A stretch of DNA of 64,000 nucleotides, from the NCBI GenBank assembly GCA_014871385.1, contig CM026423.1:7044967-7108966 (forward strand). Direction: 5' to 3'. Of this stretch, positions 35,583-47,074 are shown piece by piece; the stretch's first letter is position 1; the number at the start of each line of letters is the position of its first letter. The notes beneath the pieces are model-generated. The model was not told the origin of the DNA. It worked only from the letters and a program-made list of their open reading frames with translations, and ran no database searches. The position numbers were made by a program, and so were the translations under genes. Origin of the DNA: Ceratodon purpureus. Its lineage: Eukaryota > Streptophyta > Bryopsida > Pseudoditrichales > Ditrichaceae.

Positions 35583-35865
35583 AGTCACTTTTGCGCATTT
35601 CGAGATGGTTGATGTCTAGCTGAAATCATTACACATATTTAAAGAAAATACTTCCTACTTTTACATGAAACCAAATGAGAACCGAAGATCTTGACTCAAT
35701 ACTTTGTCTGTACAGCCAGCGTACTAACAACACAGACCCAGTTCTAGGGTTTGGCGCTCACGCTCCTCCCCCAACGCTTTGAATTCGTCTCCCTCTTGAG
35801 TAGCCTCTGTTACCAGTCGATCATCTGCAGCTCCCGGATTGTTATTCCTGAGAGTAGTTTCTGCC
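35583..35865. other. RBX1 promoter and leader region
   Basis: 283 bases between the tRNA 5' end and the RBX1 ATG. GC content rises towards the ATG. No clear TATA box was seen. Confidence 0.4.
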
Positions 35866-36676
<811 letters not shown>

Positions 36677-37808
36677 GTGCACCGTTTTCTGGTTTCAGGT
36701 GGCGGGGGAGCCTGGACATCGGAGAATGTCTGCGCTGATCATGGAGATATTATGTTAATACTGGTGCATTTTGCAGGAGTTAGAGAGAATGTGCTTACTG
36801 ATAGCTCTTTGTGTTTTGTACTCTGGAACTCGCCTGTAACTCTCTGCCGATCCAATTAAGCGGTCCGGATTCCTGTGTTGCTACCCTGCAATGCCTGGCA
36901 CTAGACTTAGCGAAGGAGTAGAATGGGACAAGAGGATTCTCTTTCTGGTACTCGTAATCTGTAATTTTTGTAAGGGGAGTTCATTCACTAGTTTGAATGA
37001 CAGTGATGAAGTTGGATCGCTTTCTTCCTTAATGTACATATCATTTGCTTCACCTTCCTATCCGAATTTTATATTTGGAGGACATGAATGACATACGTTA
37101 GTTCTACAGAGGGGATTTGTTCACCTTTTATACCATAATGTGTTGTTGGCTTGTGAGCTATCAGTCAGGTGTTCAATAGTTGATTTTCTTGAGATAATTG
37201 GATTCTGCCACTCCCTACAGGATCTTAATTCATTCCTACAGTTTTGACTAACAATGATTGAAGCTTCTGACACGGAACCTTTAAGGTATGTGGTTATTTT
37301 GAATTAAGAATGGATTCCTTGTTTTACATCTTCTGGTTTGTACAAACGTCTCAGAAACGTTTTTATAGCTGTCAACTTAATTTCTTAAATCTTGTAAAAG
37401 GTGTGTAATCAGTAAACGAATATTGTGAGATCAACACAATTGAATTGTCCTTGTGGACGATGAAAAAAACACTCAGCACGTCGGTGTGCTGGATCTGATT
37501 GAGCATGGCATTGTAAGCTAATCACAAACTATGAATCCCTTCAATGATCTAGCCATGAAGTGCATTACCTGCAGCACACGCACTAAGCTAAGTTGGTCGC
37601 GACCCATCAAGTTGACAAGCGGCTTTGTCGTATGCAGGTGGACTAATGTTTGAACAAGCCTATGCAAAAACGACACCAGCGTGATGGTACTCTAATCAGA
37701 ACGTTTTCTCTATATTACATTAATGATCACAACAACACTTTCTTAACTGCTACGGACAACTGCAGCCGCGATCCGCAATCCAAACTTGCTAGCAACTGCA
37801 AAGAGACG
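36677..37808. other. RBX1 3' UTR and convergent intergenic region
   Basis: Probably the long 3' UTR of RBX1 on the plus strand meeting the 3' end of the minus-strand 728-aa gene (stop at 37809). No additional ORF or RNA gene is supported. Confidence 0.5.
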
Positions 37809-40288
37809 TCAAAATATCAGATTGTTGTTTGGATCGGCGTTGAACATCCGTTCTGGTGTGGACGATCCACTGGAGCGGGGTGGCGGATTGGCATTTTTGA
37901 TGCATGTTGGGACATGAGTAATTCGTGGATATGCTGGTGTGTCAGGGCTAATTCGGAGAACGCGACCAACTACTCTTGGCAAGTGAGTCGAAGCCGGCAA
38001 ATCTTGAAGAAACGGATGCACGTAGTGATTAATCTTGTCTTTCCAGGCTTCAGCTTCCTCACGATCCTCTAAGTCGTTATACAAATGGTACAAATGCTCA
38101 CACAACGAAGCTTTTGCACGTTCCCGGTAGCCCATGCGGGCCGTGCCTATCTCAGGAAGTAAAGCCTGACACTGCTCTGGAAAGTCCCCTGTCGCCACCT
38201 CCTCAAGCACCTCGGCGTCCTCCAGCATCCCGTCCTGATCACGAAGCGCACAACTCCATTCCCATGTAGCCATCCTCACCTGTAACTCCACGGCTAAATA
38301 AGCTGCCCCTGTGAAGGCACAGACAAAACCCCCGAGCCAAGGGCCAGGAACTACAGTCTCCATAACCTTTTGAACGATGCGCAATAACCTACAGAATCAG
38401 AGTTCAAACCAGTCAGAGAAGGTATGTTAGTGGAGGGAGATTTCATGAAGTGCTGCGAGGTTTTGCACCAAGGATCGAGAGAATGTCTTGCTAAAAGAAG
38501 GGTACATTTCACTACTCCTGCATTCAAAATACTGTCTCATGGCCATCGAGCCATGTCTGGGTAGAATGCTGAAAATGATGAGGAAATTAAATAGCACAAA
38601 ACAAGTGCAACTGTGGACACCACCACCATGCTTGATAGAGCAAGCAAAGTATGCGGGAAAGGATAGCTTGAAGACACTCACCAGATGGAATGCTCGTAGT
38701 CCTTGAGCTGCGTGTGGTAGGTCAGTGCGTAAGGAAGAGCAGCCCATATGAACAGCATTTGGTAGGAATGACGCAAATAGCTACCAGGCTGAGGCATATC
38801 ACACCGATTCACAAGTGCCTCCAGAAAATTTCGATATTGGAAATAAGCCACATGCCAGAAATTGTAGGACTCCGCGAGCACGGCCAAGGTTGCAGACTCC
38901 CGTAATTTTTCAAGCTGTATATCAGAATTTTCGAGCTGCACAACAAAGTCATCCGGCAGCTCAGGGGCAAGCGCTGCAGAAAATAATCTGCCACCAAATC
39001 CTGTTCGCACATGAGCAAACGCTTTAGTAATCACTGTATCAGCAAATTTTGCTTGACCAGTTGGGATGTCGAAGTACAAATCTATTATATGTTCTTGTGA
39101 ACTTGAAGCGTTTACGGTCGCGTTGCTTGTCACCAAGAACATGTTTCTGATCACATTATTGACAGTGTCATAGAAGTTGTCAGTGCAGCTCATAGGATAC
39201 GATACCACCTTCATAAACCTCTTGAATTCAACTCCATTGCCTCGCGGATACACTCCTTGACAGACTGAGATTAAGGTCTTTTCATAATCGGCTCGATCTG
39301 AAATCACAGCCCGCTCGGAGCCCTGGAGAGCCAGGTGCCACCGACATTGCCACCAGGCATTATCCACATGTAACACTCGTCTCAGGTGCACATTGTCCAA
39401 CTCTGCATCAACGATCTTCTGCTTAATCATGAGGAGCGCCTGGGAAGCCTTCAAATAATCATCCATGTCGCAGAGAAGATAAACATCGCCCAAAACAATT
39501 TCTACTTGGGCATCCAGAGATAATCTGTTGAGCTCCACCCATTTCCGCAGCTCCGATCGCCATTTCGCTGCCGTTTCATACTGCCCAAACTTGCGGTGCT
39601 GGTTGCCAAGCAGGTGACACAGCGTGGCCTCCGCATGAAACTCATCATGGAGAAACCAGCGGGGTCGAAAGTCCCGAACAGCACTGTCCGCGAGAACCTG
39701 CCCCAGGCCTTCTTGGCCGCGGCCTATCAACATGTAGCTCGTCTCCCAATCTATGATTCTGAGGTGTTGGTCTATACTTGCATAAGCAGTCATCGGGAGT
39801 CTTCCATTAATCTCATCGTCCCGTGATGCTCGAAGCGTTGCAAAGACGCTCCGAGCTATGCCGTACTTCCCAAGCTTGGTTTGGGAGTACAAAGCCATCG
39901 GTATGCCTGCCCAGGCTTCTACCCACAAGTAACACCCATAGTTCGGAAACGACCGTGTCCCAGAGTACTCGTCAAACCCGGGAAGTACTTTTAGAAATTT
40001 ATTGTACTCTTGGAACGCGGACTCCCAATCTCTTTCCTCCTCTGCTTTAAGGGCCTTCCTAGCATGAGTCTGCAGTTCCGAAACCTCGGTATCTAGGCTG
40101 GAATGCATCCGATTTACACGCGCCACCAGCATTGCTAACGGTGGTTGTTCCATGCAACCTTTGTGATAGTCTAGACAGTAGGTTCTACTCTTCGGATCGT
40201 CGGACTCATCCCTCAACCAAAGTTCCTGGGCCATACTAACCGACAACACTCCTCTCGACTGATTGCTAACAGGGATCCGATAACCCAC
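37809..40288 (-). CDS. 728-aa helical-repeat (TPR-like) protein of unknown family
   Basis: Two exons on the minus strand, 38682-40288 and 37809-38388 (GT/AG, phase 2/1). The start used is ATG 40288. A second ATG (MAQELWLRDESD) lies 18 codons in. I do not recognise the family. The sequence is helical, rich in Trp, Tyr and Leu, with TPR-like blocks such as ERDWESAFQEYNKFLKVLP and GQYETAAKWRSELRKWV. Two related modules are visible, at about residues 83-252 and 470-650. NKFLKVLP, WAGIPMALYSQTKLGKYG and EATLCHLLG correspond to RNFLEALV, WAALPYALTYHTQLKDYE and KASLCEHLY. The segment between the modules has no obvious partner. There is no signal peptide. The gene is head-to-head with a TIR-NBS-LRR gene about 820 bp away, so a joint or co-regulated role is possible but is inference. 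Confidence 0.8.
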
Positions 40289-41105
40289 CCCAACTCACCC
40301 AACTGGTTATCTCCTAGATAATCTATCGAAACCAGAAGCTTTTCCAACGACAACTACTGACAAACTTGGGAAATAGCAGGTGGAACATGATATCACCTGG
40401 TCTGCAACCAAATTGTCCTCAAGGTCGATGTGAGGATCCTCAGATCACCCAAATGTAAGCGGTCCCTCTGGCAGTCTCTGAAGGCTTGGAAAAGAACGGT
40501 ATACTCATATTCAACTGATGGATTCTTCAGCGTCATTGCAAGGCTTCGCTCGAGTTGGATAAAACAAGTCTAGGTAATTGAGATTACCGGATGCGAGTCT
40601 GCAGGTGTGTGAACAGTGTCGGTATAGAAACCGCCAACTTGGCAAGTTGGCTTGATGGTAGTAGCTAACTATCAGCAGGGTTTTAGTGGAGTGCTTGAGT
40701 CTGTGCCAAGCAACTTACACTGGGCGGCGGGGTTTGAGGGTGTCATGAGTTATATGCACACTGGGTTTAGGTTTAGGGTGAAGGTGTGGTGAGCCTATTT
40801 CCCATGTGTGAGATGGTACAGTGTTTTTGTTTTTATTTTCATATATTTTTTTGCAACAACAAGACGACATGGCCGCTTGCGAGTGACTCTTTTTTCTCTC
40901 ATGGGCATACCCTGTGTTGCAGCTGGCGATGTGGATGAGTTGTTAGATAGCAGAGCTAGCCTAACTTGTGTTGGTTGATTTTGTCTGATTTTGGAAGCAT
41001 GTTGCGGAGAAAGCACTCGGTTTAGTGCGAGGCTTTTTTCAGGGATTGTGATTCATGGCTAGTTCGGAGTCCCAAGAGCAGGGAGCGAGTCCGTGAAAGC
41101 TAGCA
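40289..41105. promoter_or_regulatory. Bidirectional intergenic promoter region
   Basis: 817 bases separate the divergent starts of the 728-aa protein (minus) and the TIR-NBS-LRR gene (plus). Both 5' leaders and both promoters must lie here unless there are more distant leaders. No dominant TATA box or known defence element could be assigned by eye. Confidence 0.5.
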
Positions 41106-44100
41106 ATGGCTACAAACATCCAGGACGCAAGGTGGTCTGCTCCTCCACCAGTGTTTAGCATCGTCCATTGCAGTTTCTCGAAGTTCAGAACACGTTTAGG
41201 ATATGATACTGATACCAAATACATTTGATCCTGTGTACAGGGGCTCGCTGCTGGAACCCAAACACAAGATATTCCTGAGTCATAGCGGGGCACAGAAGGG
41301 CTTCGTGGAGGAGTTATGTGTTCAGTTGGAGGCCATCCATCGCTTCCCGTTTTTCGATAAGCGTACCGACAGTTTACCATGGGGTGAGAGCTTTCCGGAT
41401 GCGATCTTCCGAGCTGCGAAGCAATGTCAGGTGGCAGTAGTAGTATTGTCAGACGAGTTTTTTATGTCAAAATGGCCCATGCTCGAGCTGGTTGCTTTCA
41501 TGGAAGCACGAAAGTCTGGTGCAAACGAAGGGTTGAAGATATTGCCTCTTTTTTTCAAGATTTCACTGAAAGACTTGAAGGATGCCACAAGGCGGGAAAG
41601 ATGGTTCTCATCCTGGGAAGATATTGCACGAAAGGATGGAAGGATCAAGCTCCGCGACTGGAAGGATGCATTAGAGCAGTTGCCACGGTTTAATGGTTTT
41701 GAATATGTCAAGCAGGGTGAAAGTTTGTATGAAGAGGAGTCCTCTTTGAAAGCTTATCGCGACAAAGTTGTGGACGCTTTGTGCAAGATGGTTCAACCTG
41801 ATGTTTTGCGGGGCAATCCAAACGACATTCAGGGGAGGTTGCGAATATGTCAGGTATGAAAGCTCACTAAAATGTAATTGTATCGATTCAATTGTTAACC
41901 ACTTGAGCAGGTCTTTTGGACATGGCTATGGCCGGGATCATTGTCGTGATCATGGTGATGAATCTCATTTGATGCTTTCATGATTGCTGGGCAACGATGA
42001 TGAATATTCGATTTTTCTTGATCAACAGAGGATACTCGCAAAACTTGAAGGAACATCTCCTGGTGTGCACAACCGAACATTGGTGAAACCTGTAATGGGA
42101 CGCGTGATGGGCTTGTATGGTACGGGCGGAATTGGCAAGACAACATTCTGTAAGGTATTACTCGATGAGCTAGAGACTAGGTTCGCTGGCAAGGTGTGTC
42201 ATGTGGAAGTTGGCAGCCAGCGGACACAACACGAGTTGTTGCAGGTCGTAATAAGATCCCTAACAGACACGGATTATAAACGGGGGTTCGAGCTATGGAA
42301 CATTGAAGAGGTAGTTACCGAACCAGCTTCTTAGTAATTCAGCGTATGTTACAGTTAATGCAAATGGCTTTGTCTCGTTATGGCAACGTGGAGAAGTGTG
42401 TCAGATAAATTGCTTTGAAGATTAACCTCTACATCTATGTGTAACTTCGAATGTTAAAGAATGTAATTATCTTGAATGTTTAAGATGATTCAAGGACCAG
42501 GATTCTCTTGTTGATTGTTCTGCCATCCATTACATTGTCCGTCACATTCTGACGCTCGGAATGGGTGATGCAGTGCCAAACTTATCTGCAAAGGGAACTG
42601 ATGAAGAAGGCATCGTTTCTGGCTCTAGACAACGTGTCCCCTGAAACTGTTAGGGAAGCCAAGGTCTATCTTGAGTTTGGGTTTCATAAGAATAGTATGG
42701 TGCTGGTGACTGCACGTACCCTCAACATACTCACATCGCACCTTGGGATCGATGAAAGAGACTGTATGGAGATGCCAGATCTTGAGAAAGAGGAGGCAAC
42801 ACGACTATTTCTCAGGCATGCGGCCCTTGATGACAATCCTGATAGGTGGAAAGGTCATGACCACGTTATTCAAGCATGTCTTAGGGAATGCCATTACAGC
42901 AAGGGTTTGGATACAAAGGGCTATAGCAAAGGTCATCACTATCACCCACTAGCACTGCTGGTGTTGGGTGCGCAACTGCAAAGCGAAGACGACCTGTCAA
43001 AATGGCAGGACATCCTAGCAGAAGAGCCCAACATGAAATTCAATCTCTTAGGGGAAACGCCACACCCTGTCTTCCATGTTTTTGAAAGAAGTTATAAGAG
43101 CTTGCGCTATATCGATGCTGAACTGCCGCTTTTATTTATGGATGTAGCTCTCTTTACACCGGAAAGGTACCGCAGTTTTGGGATACCTGGAAACATCTTC
43201 ACCTGGCTAAGCATGGTTCATGAATTGAGTGAGAACCGGGTTCGCCTACGGGTAAGGCTGGCTTTTCGCAAGTTTACTTTGTGTACAGATTACAATTGTA
43301 TTTCTTCTGATTGATAAAGCCAGAACTTGACCGTGCTCATGACCTGGCTTTCATGACAAATGATATGTTGGCTTTCATGCTGTTATGATATGTTGACTTG
43401 TGCTGCTTGTTGTTGGCACCAGTTGGAGCTTTTACAAACAAGAGGGATGTTGGAAGACTTGGGTGATGGCTCTCGCAGTATCGGCATGCACGATTTATTC
43501 CGCGAGTTTGCGAAGAGGGAAGCGAAAGCAATCAACCTTGACACTCAGAATTGTGTGTACGTGACTGACAAGATTGCTGAGCTCCGGAAAAGAAGAAGAA
43601 ACTGCTGTCAAGAGCTGGCTAGGATTGCTTTGGGGGAATTGGAACGCTTTGATGGAATTCAATGGTATTATTTCTCGAATATTGTTGTTCTGAAGCTTGT
43701 CGGGTGCGGCGATGTCCTCTGCAACGAGCACTTGAACTTGAGTGGGTTGACACTTCTAAAATCTTTGGAGGCTTACGGATGTGGAAGCCTCACCCAACTT
43801 CATGGGCTGCAAGATCTGAAAGACCTTACTTATTTGAGATTGGTTTCTGTCGAAATATACAAAAAGACTCTGAATCAACTGCCTGTCTCACTCGAGTATC
43901 TGCACTTGCAAGGTCATATGGATCTTCGGGAACCACTAATCCTTGACCATTGTACCAATCTACTCGAGCTCACTCTGCAGAACTGTAGCGGAAGCCTGTC
44001 GAAGTTTCCAGATCTAAGCAAGCTATGTTCCATTAGAAAGGTTTACTTCTCTGGCGGTTTCAAAGCACGCACAGTCCGGGGTTTGAGCTCATGTTTGTCT

Positions 44101-45099
44101 GTTTTAAAATCCTTAAAGGTTGTTGGACACGAGATTCAGCCTGTGGATTGCCCAGGTCTGAGTGAGTTGGTTGGCTTGGAAGAACTACAACTTCTTCATA
44201 CTGCCATATCGGACCTTCCTGACTTCCGGAAGTGGACAAACCTGAAGCAGATAGAGATATTGGGCAACAAGCTTACGATGTTGTCAGGGCTTGAAAGCCT
44301 TCCCAAGCTAGAACAGATCATCCTCAAGGGATGCAGGAATCTGAGGACCTTGGAGAATCTTCGGAAGCTACCTGCCTTGCAACTTCTCCATGTTGGAGGA
44401 TGTTGCAATTTGACATCTCTCAAGGTTTACGACTGTGTCAATTTAACCATGTGTTTGGGGTTGAGTGACTTGACTGCCCTGGAGGAACTCCATCTGTGTA
44501 ACGTGGGTGTTCAAACAGTCCCGGACTCAAAAGAACTGTATCTGCGAAATGTTGGTCTTCCACTACATTGGGGCCCGGAAGCTGAGCCGAACTTTGCCAG
44601 GCTGAAGATCCTCAACCTCCACGGGTGCTCTGAACTGAAGGAGTTCGTCGAAATGGGAGCTTTACCTGCACTGCAACAACTTGATTTGTCAGGCTGCAGC
44701 AACTTGGAACAACTGCCAGACTTGAGCAAATCCAGTAAACTTGAACTGCTTGAATTCTCCGACTCTTCGGTGCAACAGCTTCTCCGATACAAAGATGTCT
44801 ACACATTGGCTTCCATGCCCCTACTAAAGCCTGTAACCATCGTGAAGGAGGACTCGGCAGAGGCGGATCAGAAAAGGAAGCAAAGAAGACTTTCATGGGA
44901 GCCCAAGTTTTTTGGAATGGATTATAAATCCTTCTATGACACAAATACTCACTTCATGCTTAAGAGAAGCTACGATCATTCGAAGTTGGAGGGAATTTAT
45001 GGTGAGTCCATGCTGAGGAGAATAGTTCAAGAAAAAAACAACCGAGACTTTGCAGAAGACTATGCGCACCTGCAAAACCTGACCTCAACCTCACAGTGA
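41106..45099 (+). CDS. TIR-NBS-LRR (TNL) intracellular immune receptor
   Basis: Five exons: 41106-41131, 41241-41853, 42029-42310, 42574-43251 and 43423-45099. All are in phase, giving 1,091 aa. The short first exon (MATNIQDAR) is inferred because it joins in frame at AG|GGGC and gives a more usual TIR start. TIR domain, about 15-150: KIFLSHSGAQK, the BB-loop region FFDKRTDSLPWGE, and SKWPMLEL with the conserved Glu expected for NADase activity. NB-ARC: P-loop GLYGTGGIGKTTF (about 243), kinase-2 FLALDNV, RNBS-B MVLVTART, a GLPL variant YHPLAL, and MHDL (about 555). The LRR domain, about 590-1,030, has many LxxL repeats of TNL type (LKSLEAYGCGSLTQLHGLQDL). A short charged tail follows. No break was seen. 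It is probably a pathogen receptor signalling through TIR enzymatic activity. Confidence 0.9.
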
Positions 45100-46105
45100 T
45101 TTGCAGAAGCTAGTCAGTGCTTGAGGAGTGCTGCCTCAGTTCCTTTTTCATTTTGTTTTGGGGAAACAATTGATAAGAAATTCCATTGCTAATTAACAAT
45201 ACAATGTCAGCTCACAGAGACCTGACTTGAGGAGCTGGCTCAGTTTAGAGGCATGTGTTTAAGTTCATAGTGTTCTTCCTGGTTTTGTTTTCATGTTTTT
45301 GTTACAAAAGAATGTGAAGAGTCTGAACAATTCAAGATAGTTGAATTTGAAGTCCACCTATCAATCACTTTGTTGTGGCCAACAGACTCTATATACCCTC
45401 AGTAAAATACAATATCACAGATTCTGATCGAATTGGCTTTGTATATTGTGGATAGATGGTCCTAAACATGGTGCTTTTTTGAGTATAAGTTATAAAATAC
45501 CTTTCAAGAAGCAAAGGCCTTTCTTTGATGCATATACTAGTGGGGACCATTTGATTGCATATGCATTACCCATGCCGGCATGGTGCTTACCACCATAGTC
45601 CACCCAAATATGGTGAGGTCTTGAGATCTCGTTGTATGGATATCCAAAAATTCCTTTAGGAGGATTACATGTTAGGCGTCTCTAAGGTACTTAATATAAA
45701 AAAGTGTTTACCTTTGAAAAAAGGAAGTAATTCTAGATCCATTATTTTTTATCCAGTGGCCGTCGGATTAGTGATTTGAAACAAACAAACACTTTTTCAA
45801 TACTAGCCTCTCCTAAGTCCAAAACTTCTTCTTTTTTGCAAAGTACATTCTTAGTGAATTAAAATCTTTGAAACTTTGTATTTGACAAACTTAAACATCA
45901 AACGATGGTCCAATGCACTATTTCTAATTTCTAATTTCTAATCCAAAGTTCAGAAGAAAAAAAAATTAAAAATTTAAGAAAAATAAAATATTATGATATT
46001 ATTTTTATAGATTTTGACCAAGGATTTTGTGATTTTATGATTTATAATTCTTCTCCAAGGCATTCAGTATCTGATTCAGATACCATAATTTCTGATTTGC
46101 TCACT
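45100..46105. other. TNL 3' UTR and intergenic DNA
   Basis: The 3' UTR is followed by AT-rich sequence. Short features include the perfect palindrome ccatgccggcatgg at about 45,569-45,582, with catggtgctt words on either side (about 45,465 and 45,580). No gene is supported. Confidence 0.5.
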
Positions 46106-46454
46106 TTAACCCTTAAACGTCATTTTAGGGCCTGGGGGGGCAGCCCGCAGAGAATCTTTAGCACTGTAGCACTGCGGTCTGCGGCACTGTAGCACTGTTT
46201 AGCACTATAGCACCTGCGGCACTGCTCAACTTTAGCTGCCCCAACCTCAAAGCTTGTTCAACTTGATAACTTTGATTGCTTACCAACGATTCCACAATCT
46301 CTCAAATGAAGCGAAAATTTGGAATTTAGATCGCTTTTTCAGTAGCTTTCAAACGCAACAAGTCTCGCTTGATTTGGTTGAGAAATGAATCTTCTGTCTC
46401 CAATGAGTCCTTTAAACCCAGCCCGACGGGCTGGGTCTGACGTTTAAGGGTTAA
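46106..46454. mobile_element. piggyBac-like MITE, 341 bp, flanked by TTAA
   Basis: TTAA at 46106-46109 and 46451-46454 flank a 341-bp segment. It begins CCCTTAAACGTCA (46110-46122) and ends with the exact inverse TGACGTTTAAGGG (46438-46450). TTAA target duplications and CCC/GGG termini are the hallmark of the piggyBac superfamily. Inside the right end is a perfect 9-bp-arm hairpin (cccagcccgacgggctggg, 46418-46436). The left half carries a short array of gcactgtagcactg-type words (about 46,160-46,230). There is no ORF, so it is non-autonomous. It is GC-richer than its flanks. Confidence 0.85.
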
Positions 46455-47074
46455 ATACCAAAGTGACATGAAAATAGTGCTATGATCTCTCCTACTATGG
46501 TGCTTCCTAAACCAATAAATTAGAAATCCAAGGCTCCAACCCTCAACACCTTCCGATCATCATGTCATCCCCTAAGCCGCCATATTCATCAGGAAAGTCT
46601 GCCTTGTAAAATTTTATATAAATTTCATATTAAATTGACTAAAAAATAATCAATGTGAACTTGACATTGATTTACTGTTTTTTGGTGGTTCCTGTCACAT
46701 AGAATTTACGTAATTTTTTTTAATATGAAAACTGTATTAACTCTTGAACATACATTTTATATAAAATTTATAACATCCATTACATACTATGAAATTCATA
46801 ACTAAAAAATTGGATATTAATTCTTTGTTGAAAAAAAAACATATGAATTTCATAGTGATACAATACTTGATAATAATTTCATAGAAAGTTAACGAAAAAT
46901 ATTTTATATGAAACTTATATGCTCTTATTATTAATATGATATAAATTTTATATCAAATCTTGATGAACATAATGAATCATCTAAATATTGAAAAAATTGT
47001 ACATGTATGACTTGGTAACCAACAATCCATTGTAGTGAGAAGCTGGGCACATATCATGGCCATTTCTAGTGAAT
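46455..47074. other. AT-rich intergenic DNA
   Basis: Strongly AT-rich with repeated gaattt-cata words and no reading frame. The left terminus of the Plavaka-type element should lie in or before this stretch, but no CACTA-type terminal repeat could be paired with the right side. Confidence 0.4.
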
